A stretch of 41,630 bases of DNA, from positions 47,948-89,577 of the forward strand of contig NZ_MRBY01000013.1 of the NCBI RefSeq assembly GCF_001904615.1. The letters are read 5' to 3'. This document shows, one piece after another, positions 1-6,902 of this stretch. A program made the position numbers and the translations under genes. The notes below the pieces were generated by a model. That model had not been told where the DNA came from and made no database searches. It worked only from the letters and a program-made list of their open reading frames with translations. This DNA comes from [Limnothrix rosea] IAM M-220 (GTDB lineage Bacteria; Cyanobacteriota; Cyanobacteriia; Cyanobacteriales; MRBY01). Position 1 is the first letter of the stretch, and each line of letters begins with the position of its first letter.

Positions 1-62
1 ACAGGTATCAGTTATCAATGACCAGTTATCAATGACCAGTTATCAATGACCAGATATCAAAA
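1..62. repeat. 14-bp tandem repeat, three units plus a degenerate end
   Basis: The unit CAGTTATCAATGAC occurs three times in a row from about position 9 to 50. It is preceded by CAGGTAT and followed by CAGATATCAA. It belongs to the same short-repeat family (CAGTTAT/CAGATAT heptamers) found at 4285, 6641, 6852, 38800, 41030 and 41480. It lies downstream of the last visible gene of the injection-system operon. Confidence 0.85.
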
Positions 63-147
63 TGTAGGGTGGGTAGAGCGATTTGCAATTTAGCGGGATT
101 TTTAAAAAAATATGTTTGAGCGGAACCCGCCATCGATAAGGTTTTGC

Positions 148-1245
148 TCATGTGGAATTTCGCCTCGCTGTAAATTTTGTTTCATAGCCGTTTTCCTCTG
201 AGTAAGTGTGTTCAACGGCAGTTAGGTAATAAACACCGCTAAATGTACTGCCTGCATCGGTAATCGTGATGGCGCTACCAGCCCGTAGAATGGCTAAGCC
301 TCCGCAGGTTACTTCGGCAGTGATAAAGGCGATCGCCATATCCCGTTGTTGTCCGGTAGCAAGGAGATCGGCTTCTGCTTTTGTTGTAATTGACTCTGTG
401 ACGACTGTGTGGCTCGCTTTTGAGGTGGATGAGCCAAAGGCTTTTTTCGTTTGGACTGTACCGAGTTGTTTACCGCCCATTTTGCCGCCAAGCTTACTAG
501 GTGCTGTGCTTGCCATGCCGACGATCGCCTCTTTATCTTTTACTGACCAACCCCGCACTTCAACCCTTGGCAACTGAGTCATGGTGGTGAGACGGGGCAG
601 AAATTCCAATAAGTCTTTTTGAGCACTAAAACTCATTACCTCTTTCTCTGTGGTGCTGTGGGGACGAAAATGTAAGGTTTTGCCCTCCACCATCAGTTCA
701 TAGCCGATGCGCTTGGCACGGGCCGACAAAAATTCGTAGTCTGTCTGGTTATGTTGCAGCACCGATTCCAGTACGAGTTTTGGCTGAGTTTCGACAACCT
801 TGGGGGTTAAACCATGGATTTCTGCAATCTTTTTGGCGATCGCCGCATCGGACATTTTGGCAAAGGATTTTGTTTTTTTTCCTCGCAATAACAAATGGCG
901 ACGGTCGTGACCCCGCACCACTAATTTCGGATTTTCGCCATGTCTAAACTCCGGCTCTAGCCCTGTAATCTGACCGATAAACACCGTTTTGAGATCTTGA
1001 TTAAAGCCCATCTGGATTTCCACTTCACTCCCAAGGGCAAGCAAAGAATCATCCAGCCATGCCAACTCTTGCTTGAGATCATCCCAAGCCTCAATGGCAA
1101 TCTCGAACATGCCCACTGCATCCAGATCTTCCGACACCGTAATCGACAAAATATCCGACACCAAATCTTTAGCTGCGGCTTTGTTCTCTATCAGCAATTT
1201 AAAGTTTGGGAGCAGGGCTGCTTGGGCAGTTGTTTTTTTCGGCAT
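148..1245 (-). CDS. Contractile injection system hub protein, phage late control gpD / VgrG N-terminal type
   Basis: This 365-residue protein resembles the phage late-control gene D family (gpD, VgrG N-terminal half, Afp8/Pvc8 N-terminal half), which forms the trimeric hub between tail tube and spike. The visible pattern is the family's: an N-terminal beta domain with an interval such as VEIQMGF, then VVRGHDRRHLLLRGKK near residue 110. QTDYEFLSARAKRIGYEL follows near residue 168. The C-terminal part ends in YYLTAVEHTYSEENGYET, typical of hub proteins. No OB-fold needle repeats are present, so the spike tip is probably a separate gene off the left edge. It starts 2 bases after the LysM gene stops, so both are in one leftward operon. 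The family call is firm; its partners are inferred from eCIS order. Confidence 0.85.
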   Translation of the reverse strand: MPKKTTAQAALLPNFKLLIENKAAAKDLVSDILSITVSEDLDAVGMFEIAIEAWDDLKQELAWLDDSLLALGSEVEIQMGFNQDLKTVFIGQITGLEPEFRHGENPKLVVRGHDRRHLLLRGKKTKSFAKMSDAAIAKKIAEIHGLTPKVVETQPKLVLESVLQHNQTDYEFLSARAKRIGYELMVEGKTLHFRPHSTTEKEVMSFSAQKDLLEFLPRLTTMTQLPRVEVRGWSVKDKEAIVGMASTAPSKLGGKMGGKQLGTVQTKKAFGSSTSKASHTVVTESITTKAEADLLATGQQRDMAIAFITAEVTCGGLAILRAGSAITITDAGSTFSGVYYLTAVEHTYSEENGYETKFTARRNST

Positions 1246-1247
1246 AA

Positions 1248-2012
1248 TTAACCCCCTCCCCCAACGGTGCTAGAGGCGGCAAGGGGCGGAATGGTTAGCA
1301 CAGTTCCGGGCTTAAGTTTACGGGGATTGAGTAGCTTATTTTCATCGGCAATAATCCGCCATAAATGGGGGTCTCCATATTCCTCTTCGGAGATGCTGCT
1401 CAGGGTTTCACCGCGTTTGACAATGCGAACTGGATCGTCAACGGGATTGAGTTTTTTATCGGCTAGATCGGCATCTGTCCATGCCTGAAATTCACAATTG
1501 AGTTTTGCTCGGACAGGTGTACCATCTGCCCAGAAGTGGGTTAACTCTTTTTTTACGGACTTAACAAAGCAGCTATCAAAAACAAGACCTTTATCGTCAC
1601 TAAAGTTGCCCCAATAAATTTTGCAGAGGGGAGGACGTTTCGGATCGCCACTTTTGGGGATAGAGGGCACTGTTAGCTCAACAATTTTTTTGGTGTATTT
1701 CTGCACATTCTCCGGCGGAATTTCGCCCACAGAAATATCGATGGGTGAACCAAATAAAGAAACAGGGCGCGGGAAGGAGTTGCGTAATAGTTTGGGAGAA
1801 TGGGTGTAAAGAGTCGTATCGTAAAACAGTTCTAGGCTGAGGGTATCGGGGGAAGAGCTACCCTGTACGAGGTTGCCTTTACGGTTTACATCCCAACCGC
1901 CATAGTCAAAGCTGAGGCTCTGGGGATTAAAAAAGACATAGATGGCATTGGTGCTTAGGAAGTTGCCTTTTATATCGGTTTCGGGGATGATCCTCAGTTT
2001 TGCTAACGCCAT
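1248..2012 (-). CDS. Baseplate / tube-initiator protein with C-terminal LysM domain (Afp7-like)
   Basis: This 254-residue protein has a C-terminal LysM module at about residues 195-245, beginning RIVKRGETLSSI and ending near PGTVLTIPPL. The rest is a beta-rich region with motifs such as FNPQSLSFDYGG near residue 30. In eCIS and phage baseplates, gp53/Afp7-type LysM proteins join the hub to the tube or baseplate wedges, and position next to the gpD hub is the usual order. The tail is VGGGG. The ATG at 2012 lies inside the last codons of the preceding gene (10-bp overlap), which suggests translational coupling. LysM here is a structural domain; nothing indicates cell-wall hydrolysis. Confidence 0.8.
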   Translation of the reverse strand: MALAKLRIIPETDIKGNFLSTNAIYVFFNPQSLSFDYGGWDVNRKGNLVQGSSSPDTLSLELFYDTTLYTHSPKLLRNSFPRPVSLFGSPIDISVGEIPPENVQKYTKKIVELTVPSIPKSGDPKRPPLCKIYWGNFSDDKGLVFDSCFVKSVKKELTHFWADGTPVRAKLNCEFQAWTDADLADKKLNPVDDPVRIVKRGETLSSISEEEYGDPHLWRIIADENKLLNPRKLKPGTVLTIPPLAASSTVGGGG

Positions 2013-3631
2013 CTGCCTTGCCCCCTTCTTTCGCGTTCAATGACCATTTTGCGACGGAGTTTGCGTTCAACTTGGTTGGCGATCGCCTGAATATCAATAG
2101 GTGGGTTCGGTTGCTGTGTAGATGGTAGTGGTGGAGCGTGAAAACTCTCGACGATAGGGGTGGCGATCGCCTGAATATTTGGCTGGGCTGTCGGTGCTTG
2201 TGGTGGTTTGGGAATAGAGGATTGTTGGATGCTTTGAGCAGGGTTCCCTGTTACTGCATGGTTTAGGGGCAAAGCCGATTGATCGCTATTGCTCTGTTGC
2301 GTCAGTGACAAGGGCTGCACTGGTGTGGAGGTCTTAACGGGGATATCCGGTAATGGAGGTGACGGCACGAGGGGTTGTACCAGCGGTATGGTTTGCCGGT
2401 TGTGGTGTGGAGAACGCACTTGGACTGTCGGTAAATCCGATTGCTGTTGACGACGTTGTAAGAGTTGCTCTAGGCGGGTTTTAACAATGGGAAGTGGTTC
2501 TGTTTTGGCTTGTGGAGTATCGGTATTTGCTGGCGGGGTTACGGGTTGTGCCATGACTAGGGGAAGCTCGGTGGGTTGATTTGGTGCTGCTAAATTTTCT
2601 GTCTGGTTAATCTCAGGGCTTTCAAGAACAATTTTTGTCTCGTTTGCATTCTTCACAGCATCCGAATGGGGCGATCGCCGCTGTTCTGATGAATCTGTAT
2701 TTTGAGACAGCGTTAAGGCTTGGGTAATATTTTGATCGCGAGAAGTCGACGGTTGATGGAAAACGGTGATACTTTGGCTTTCATCGGCTGTTTCGTTTAT
2801 TTCGTGCAAACTAACGGCTACTGAATTTGAACTGTCCGGCGATCGCCCTTGTACTTCTGGGATAGTATTTTGAATTAGCGTTAAATCTGGCGTTGTTGCA
2901 TTAGGTGGAGAAACGTCAACTTGATTGGTGACAATGGCAGTTTGTGGAACACTATCATTGGTGACAGAAGGCGATCGCCGCATGTCCGGAGTAACATTTT
3001 CTACCTGAACCAATTGTTCTGTCTGTGTCTTCTCTGCAACCTCACTCGGATCCTTTAGACTCACTGTGGGCAATGGCAACTCAGACGGTGTTAGAGCTTG
3101 AGGCGATCTAGTTTCAGAGGTAACAACGGGTGCGCTCATCTCCTCTTGAAACGGTGATAATTCTTGCGGGAGAGCCGCATAATGCTCAGATAATGGGCGA
3201 TCGCCTACTGATTTAACCGAAGACTCAATACTGGCAGAACTGCCACTGGGATCAATGCGCCGCTGAATCACCAAATCTCCCACAGTATTGCCAGAAGAGA
3301 CAGGCGATCGCCCAGACTGATTCACCACAGGAACAGACAGATCATTCGGTTGTTCCCCATGCCCACGATTCACAACTTGTTGAGCCTGAACGGCCGCACT
3401 ACTCTCGGTTTTGTCAGATAGATCTCGCCGTTGTTGTACCAAGACAATCGGCACAGTATGCCCGTGGACTGCTTGAAACTTACCCCACCGCTGGAACTGC
3501 TGCTCCACTAGCGAAAAACGTGTCAAAAACCGATCCGTGCGGTTAATCAACACTTGCCCCATATTTTGCCGATTTAAAGGCTGTTGGAGACGTTCGACAA
3601 ACCGCTGACTTAGACCCTGCTGCCAATTCAT
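2003..3631 (-). CDS. Long Pro/Gln/Ser-rich eCIS-cluster protein of unknown function
   Basis: This 542-residue protein has two short ordered-looking ends and a long low-complexity middle. Residues 1-70 (MNWQQGLSQRFVERLQQPLN, then RTDRFLTRFSLVEQQFQRWG) and the basic C-terminus (VERKLRRKMVIERERRGQGR) look helical and conserved. About residues 80-500 are rich in Pro, Gln, Ser, Thr and Asn, with few hydrophobic clusters, so probably disordered. The motif R-S-P recurs at least six times, four times encoded by a HIP1 site read in one frame. It is embedded between tube and LysM genes in the operon. It may be a linker or assembly scaffold in the baseplate; that is inference. I do not recognise a named domain. 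Confidence 0.7.
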   Translation of the reverse strand: MNWQQGLSQRFVERLQQPLNRQNMGQVLINRTDRFLTRFSLVEQQFQRWGKFQAVHGHTVPIVLVQQRRDLSDKTESSAAVQAQQVVNRGHGEQPNDLSVPVVNQSGRSPVSSGNTVGDLVIQRRIDPSGSSASIESSVKSVGDRPLSEHYAALPQELSPFQEEMSAPVVTSETRSPQALTPSELPLPTVSLKDPSEVAEKTQTEQLVQVENVTPDMRRSPSVTNDSVPQTAIVTNQVDVSPPNATTPDLTLIQNTIPEVQGRSPDSSNSVAVSLHEINETADESQSITVFHQPSTSRDQNITQALTLSQNTDSSEQRRSPHSDAVKNANETKIVLESPEINQTENLAAPNQPTELPLVMAQPVTPPANTDTPQAKTEPLPIVKTRLEQLLQRRQQQSDLPTVQVRSPHHNRQTIPLVQPLVPSPPLPDIPVKTSTPVQPLSLTQQSNSDQSALPLNHAVTGNPAQSIQQSSIPKPPQAPTAQPNIQAIATPIVESFHAPPLPSTQQPNPPIDIQAIANQVERKLRRKMVIERERRGQGRWR

Positions 3632-3640
3632 AATTTCTCC

Positions 3641-4195
3641 CTACAACCCAAGACTTAATGACGGGAATTTCGTTAAACCTTGATGGGTTAACGTAATTTT
3701 TTCCACTGCCACTTCATCAGACCCTGCATTTAAACCCGGCCCCTCCCAACCAATGGGATATGCCATCTTAAACATCCAGTACATCGGCGGAATCGGCAAT
3801 CGCTTCGCAGGAATCGGCAATCGCTTCGCATTAAGCATCAAAATCGTGCCATTCATCGGCATCACAATGCCTCGACTCGTTGCCTCAAACCACCACCAAA
3901 AAAAATCTACATTCACTAAACCCCGCGACAAGGTAATATCACTCGCGCTGGTGCGGGTCGGAAACTTATGCGTAAAGCCATTGACACCTCCCTCCGCATA
4001 CTCTTCCGTTTCAATACTGCTACTGAGTCCCCCCACTTCACTAAAACCACCAATCACAACTCCTCCCACCTCCACCAAAAAATTATGAACAAGGTACGGA
4101 TCATGACCGAGCTGGCTGGCTGCCGACCCACTCAACAGAGCCGCCTTTAAAGCTGCTTTTAACGCCACACTCGATCCGATACCAATGCCGCCCAT
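3641..4195 (-). CDS. Tail tube protein, T4 gp19-like (second tube paralogue)
   Basis: This 184-residue protein is a tail-tube subunit of the T4 gp19 / Afp1-Afp5 family, which stacks as hexameric rings inside the sheath. The core begins near residue 32 with DPYLVHNFLVEVGG and GGFSEVGGL, then ITLSRGLVN. It ends with EVAVEKITLTHQGL, the typical tube C-terminus. It differs from the other tube (5020-5466) in an N-terminal extension of about 30 residues, rich in Ala/Leu/Lys (ALKAALKAALL), and an in-frame 7-residue duplication AKRLPIP-AKRLPIP. GGAG lies 11 bases upstream of the ATG. It is probably the tube-initiator or baseplate-proximal tube paralogue, judged from its position beside the LysM and hub genes. 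Confidence 0.85.
   Translation of the reverse strand: MGGIGIGSSVALKAALKAALLSGSAASQLGHDPYLVHNFLVEVGGVVIGGFSEVGGLSSSIETEEYAEGGVNGFTHKFPTRTSASDITLSRGLVNVDFFWWWFEATSRGIVMPMNGTILMLNAKRLPIPAKRLPIPPMYWMFKMAYPIGWEGPGLNAGSDEVAVEKITLTHQGLTKFPSLSLGL
3789..3830. repeat. 21-bp perfect tandem duplication inside the tube gene
   Basis: The 21-bp unit (positions 3789-3809) is repeated exactly at 3810-3830. It adds seven residues (AKRLPIP) in frame to the 184-residue tube protein. Perfect identity suggests a recent slippage or duplication event. Confidence 0.9.
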
Positions 4196-4284
4196 TCGGT
4201 TTTCATCTCCAAAAAATTAACGATTAAATGAATGTCTTAAATATCTGAATACTTATCAATGTGGACATTACCCACCCGACAATT

Positions 4285-4319
4285 TGATGTCTGATGTCTG
4301 ATGTCTGATGTCTAATATC
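4285..4319. repeat. 7-bp tandem repeat (TGATGTC), four units plus one variant
   Basis: TGATGTC occurs four times head to tail (4285-4312), followed by TAATATC. It lies in the 127-bp spacer between the second tube gene and the gpE'-like frame, ending just past that frame's stop. It is a heptamer repeat of the same general family as those at 1-62 and 6641-6902. Confidence 0.9.
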
Positions 4320-4322
4320 TGG

Positions 4323-4490
4323 CTACTGTTCACCGTTAATCCGTTGATTAATACTGGCGATTTGCGCTACCCAGTCCTGCCGCTCTCGGTGCTCCAGACC
4401 CATAATTCGGTCGTAGTCCCAATGGAAGTGATAAGCCAAATAGGCGATCTCTTCCTTTAGGCGATCTAGGGGGTAGCGTGTTACTCCCCC
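4323..4490 (-). CDS. gpE'-like tail-assembly extension (DUF6760-like), no start codon, probably made by -1 frameshift
   Basis: This frame encodes about 54 residues beginning VTRYPLDRLKEEIAYLAYHF, then HWDYDRIMGLEHRERQDW and ending NQRINGEQ. The pattern resembles the short eCIS-associated family I know as DUF6760. It also resembles phage P2 gpE', which shares an F-H-W near the start and a later W in a helical segment. The frame is open only back to a TGA at 4511-4509. Between that stop and the conserved region there is no ATG, GTG, TTG or ATN codon. The first possible start (TTG at 4439) would delete 15 conserved residues. It is in the -1 frame relative to the upstream gene and overlaps its last codons. 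Phage gpE/gpE' genes are expressed this way, so I propose a frameshift fusion protein. Confidence 0.65.
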   Translation of the reverse strand, partial: GGVTRYPLDRLKEEIAYLAYHFHWDYDRIMGLEHRERQDWVAQIASINQRINGEQ

Positions 4491-4493
4491 ACT
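4481..4493 (-). promoter_or_regulatory. Candidate -1 ribosomal frameshift site (G5 run before stop)
   Basis: On the minus strand the gpE-like gene ends GTG GGG GAG TAA. A GGG-decoding tRNA can slip back one base on GGGGG and still pair fully with GGG. The ribosome would then read GGA GTA ACA CGC into the downstream frame and avoid the stop. It is not a perfect X-XXY-YYZ heptamer, because the next codon re-pairs poorly. The function is inferred from frame geometry and the missing start codon. Confidence 0.45.
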
Positions 4494-4843
4494 GGCACTG
4501 TCTCCACTTCAAATTCCCCTTGGCAATGGGGACAGGCAACTCGTAAGCGGCTATGGCCATTTTGGTTAATGCGCTGATAGAGATCTTGCAAATAGAGCAA
4601 ATCCCCAGAAAATAACCCCTCAATTATTTGAGTATTAATTTGATCCAGAGTACCGAGACGTGTAATGACCCGTGAAAGCAGAATAATCACGAGATAACCG
4701 GGATTTCGCTGTACTCGTGGGTCGCGCATGGGCATAATTTCATCGTAGGCAGTCGCTAAACGCATCACACCTTCTCGATGGCGATCGCCCTCTGAATCTA
4801 GATAGCCTTGGGGTAAAACGAAGGCAAACTCTGTCTGCTGCAT
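4481..4843 (-). CDS. Phage gpE/gp41-like tail assembly protein of the injection system
   Basis: This 120-residue protein begins MQQTEFAFVLPQGYLDSEG, continues HREGVMRLATAYDEI and NPGYLVIILLSRVITRLG, then IIEGLFSGDLLYLQDLYQRI. It ends with a CPHC motif in an acidic tail. Order and pattern resemble the tail-assembly chaperones of P2/Mu-type phages (gpE, gp41), which lie just after the tube gene, as here. I chose the ATG at 4843 because the conserved region starts there; the frame stays open to 4933 but that stretch is Lys/Asn-rich and unlike the family. AGGG lies very close to the ATG. The CxxC pair might bind zinc with unseen partners. A gp26-like baseplate role is the alternative annotation. 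Confidence 0.65.
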   Translation of the reverse strand: MQQTEFAFVLPQGYLDSEGDRHREGVMRLATAYDEIMPMRDPRVQRNPGYLVIILLSRVITRLGTLDQINTQIIEGLFSGDLLYLQDLYQRINQNGHSRLRVACPHCQGEFEVETVPVGE

Positions 4844-5019
4844 ATCCCTATTAAAGTTCAAATTTAAAAAATGAAAATTAGCGATTTTCCTCTTTTTTAG
4901 CGGATTTTGGAGCCTGTAGCGTTTGATGCACATACTCCGTCACAGACAGCTCATTTCTATGGAGATTCAACACGTCTCATGAATTTTTGTGTGGGTTTAT
5001 CTCAGAATTGATCTCTCAC

Positions 5020-5466
5020 TTAAGCCTTCTTAAACTCAATGCCTTCATAAACAAGCTCTAAAGATTCGATCGCAAATTCATCGGCGGTCGCATTCATATC
5101 AGGTCCCGTCCAAGTCGTTGGCCAACAGTCAGAAAGATTCCAGCGCATAATTTCATCCCCAAGGTCATCGGTCAGCACAATAGAAAGGTTACGGCGAGGA
5201 ATATTGCCTTTAAAGACATCGTTATGCCACTCCCACATTTCACTGTTGTTTGTCATACCCCGTTTGAGGGTGATATTCCCCTTCGAATTTAAACCGGGAA
5301 TTTGACGCATCCCTAGACTGGCATCAGTTCCTTCACGATAAGTTCCAGCGGCACGGGTCAGGGATAAGCCGCTACATTCTTGAAAGCCGGCGTGGACAAT
5401 GTTGTCCCATTCGACCCAAAAGTTATAGCTAGCGAAGGGATCATGGACATTACTTAGGGTTGGCAT
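5020..5466 (-). CDS. Tail tube protein, T4 gp19-like (main tube)
   Basis: This 148-residue protein has standard tube-subunit length and pattern. It begins with DPFASYNFWVEWDN, then AGFQECSGLSL near residue 30, IPGLNSKGNITLKRG near 60, and ends in the beta-hairpin EFAIESLELVYEGIEF. Proteins of this type polymerise as hexameric rings to form the inner tube expelled on sheath contraction. A good ribosome site (AGGAG, eight bases before the ATG) fits high expression. The gene follows the two sheath genes, the usual order. It lacks the N-terminal Ala-rich extension and the AKRLPIP insertion of its paralogue at 3641-4195, so it is the likelier main tube subunit. Confidence 0.9.
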   Translation of the reverse strand: MPTLSNVHDPFASYNFWVEWDNIVHAGFQECSGLSLTRAAGTYREGTDASLGMRQIPGLNSKGNITLKRGMTNNSEMWEWHNDVFKGNIPRRNLSIVLTDDLGDEIMRWNLSDCWPTTWTGPDMNATADEFAIESLELVYEGIEFKKA

Positions 5467-5544
5467 TGGTCAATCTCCTGTAAAAACAAAGTATGTAAGC
5501 TCAAAAAATTGCAAAGAATTGAAGGTAAAGGTCACGAAAAAAAA

Positions 5545-6639
5545 TTAATTTACAGTCACCCCATTTTCGCCGTGGACAAGGGTTAGGTGAATAAATTCGT
5601 TAGGGATGGTGGGTGCAAGCCCAATTTCGGCAATGACTTGCCCTTGGTCGATGGTGGCACTGGTATTGGTAACGGCATCACAGCGGACAAAGTAGGCTTC
5701 GTCGGTGGTTACCCCTTGGAGTGCTCCTTGGTTCCAAAGGGTTTCGCAGTAGTAGGACAGTTCCCGTTGAATACGCAGCCAGAGGGCAATATTGTTTTCT
5801 TCAAAGGTAATATCTGCCAGCTCGCGATCGCACCACCGTTTAAATTGGATAAATAGTCGCTGCACACTGATGTAAAGCCAGTTTGAATCGGTGCTAATGG
5901 TGCGTCCTCCCCAAATCCGCATTCCTCGTCCGGCAAAGGCTCGGATACAGTTAATGGCTGGGCGATCGCCTGTGTTCAGCATTCCCTGTTGGGCTGGGGT
6001 AAAGAGCTGAGAGAGATCCAAGACACCTGCGAGGGCAATATTCGCGGGAGTGCCATGCACACCGACGTGACGATCATTTTGGGTGAAAACCCCAGCAACA
6101 TGACCACAGGGTGGGACGAGGCGATCGCCAAATTCTGTTTTGAGCCAAGGGGCATAAACGGCAGCGCGACGACCTTTTAAGTAATGCCGTTGAGCATCGA
6201 TATCCGATAAGGCATCTAAAATCGCGAGGCGATCGCCCATCCTGTCGCAATGGTCTATCACCATTTGCTGAAGTTGAACCGCTTGGGGATGCAACGCCAC
6301 ATCAGGTACACAGAGCAAATCAAAGTTTTCGATCAATTCTGTTTGCTCTAGACCCTCTCGCAATGCTTGAAAGCCTTTGTCCCGCAGCGGCACGACGTAG
6401 CAAATTTCACCGCCGTTTTCAAAAAAACCCCGAATTACATCCCCAAGAAAGCTATCGGCATTCGTTTGGAAGAGCTGCTCAAATTGTGTCCAGAGCGTTA
6501 AGCGTTTTGCCTCCCATGAGCCATCTCTCGCGGTAGCAATACCGAGAAAAGCGGGAATGCCCGAAAGCAATGCTTCCGTCGGGGTGGGCGCAGAAAAATC
6601 AAGCGTAACGCCCGGAATCTTGAAATCAAAACCTTGCAT
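5545..6639 (-). CDS. Contractile tail sheath protein, shorter paralogue
   Basis: This 364-residue protein matches the sheath family at both ends. The N-terminus reads FKIPGVTLDFSAPTPTEA and ends in the region PAFLGIATA. FFENGGEICYVVPL lies near residue 70. IRAFAGRGMRIWGGRTIS near residue 235 and the closing APTIPNEFIHLTLVHGE are the C-terminal sheath core. It lacks the 100-residue variable insertion of the larger sheath and the usual SPGVYVEE start. Two or three sheath paralogues per locus are normal in eCIS (Afp2-4). No Shine-Dalgarno is visible before its ATG; the leader is made of short repeats, so translation may be weak or coupled. Confidence 0.88.
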   Translation of the reverse strand: MQGFDFKIPGVTLDFSAPTPTEALLSGIPAFLGIATARDGSWEAKRLTLWTQFEQLFQTNADSFLGDVIRGFFENGGEICYVVPLRDKGFQALREGLEQTELIENFDLLCVPDVALHPQAVQLQQMVIDHCDRMGDRLAILDALSDIDAQRHYLKGRRAAVYAPWLKTEFGDRLVPPCGHVAGVFTQNDRHVGVHGTPANIALAGVLDLSQLFTPAQQGMLNTGDRPAINCIRAFAGRGMRIWGGRTISTDSNWLYISVQRLFIQFKRWCDRELADITFEENNIALWLRIQRELSYYCETLWNQGALQGVTTDEAYFVRCDAVTNTSATIDQGQVIAEIGLAPTIPNEFIHLTLVHGENGVTVN

Positions 6640-6640
6640 A

Positions 6641-6750
6641 GACAGGTATCAGGTATCAGTGAACAGTTATCAGTGAACAGGTATCAGGGAACAGGTATCA
6701 GTGGACAGGTATCAGTGAACAGTTATCAGGGAACAGGTATCAGGGAACAA
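6641..6750. repeat. Short tandem repeat array, left arm (CAGGTATCAGTGAA variants)
   Basis: About 110 bp are built from GAACAGGTATCAG and GAACAGTTATCAG units, with GGGAACAG and GGACAG variants. The array ends two bases before the start codon of the shorter sheath gene, so it forms that gene's leader. Read on the opposite strand, it is the same family as the array at 6852-6902, so the two arms can base-pair. Confidence 0.9.
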
Positions 6751-6851
6751 TGGATCATTCTTGATAGGAACGACAAAGGTTGGTGGTAGTTAACTTTTCA
6801 GCAGAAGCCAGTGAAACAGGTCGTTAGTAAACCAATCATCAAATTTATAAT

Positions 6852-6902
6852 TACTGATAACTGATAACTGATAACTGATAACTGTCCACTGATAACTGAT
6901 TA
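6852..6902. repeat. Short tandem repeat array, right arm (ACTGATA heptamers)
   Basis: TAACTGA heptamers run four to five times in a row, then GTCCACTGATAACTGAT. The array overlaps the stop codon of the larger sheath gene. Its reverse complement contains CAGTGGACAGTTATCAG, close to CAGTGGACAGGTATCAG in the left arm. About 100 bp of ordinary sequence (6751-6851) separate the arms. Confidence 0.9.

Noticed and set aside
1-62. CRISPR-like array
   Set aside because: The units are 7-14 bp, directly adjacent and without unique spacers; no cas genes are in the window.
93-130. GCGGG...CCCGC inverted repeat as operon terminator
   Set aside because: The loop is about 28 bases and no proper T-run follows on the minus strand.
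4439-4441. TTG as start codon for the gpE'-like frame
   Set aside because: It would remove 15 residues that belong to the conserved pattern and has no ribosome site before it.
6641-6902. CRISPR or attachment-site interpretation of the arrays between the sheath genes
   Set aside because: Repeats are too short and have no unique spacers; no integrase is nearby.
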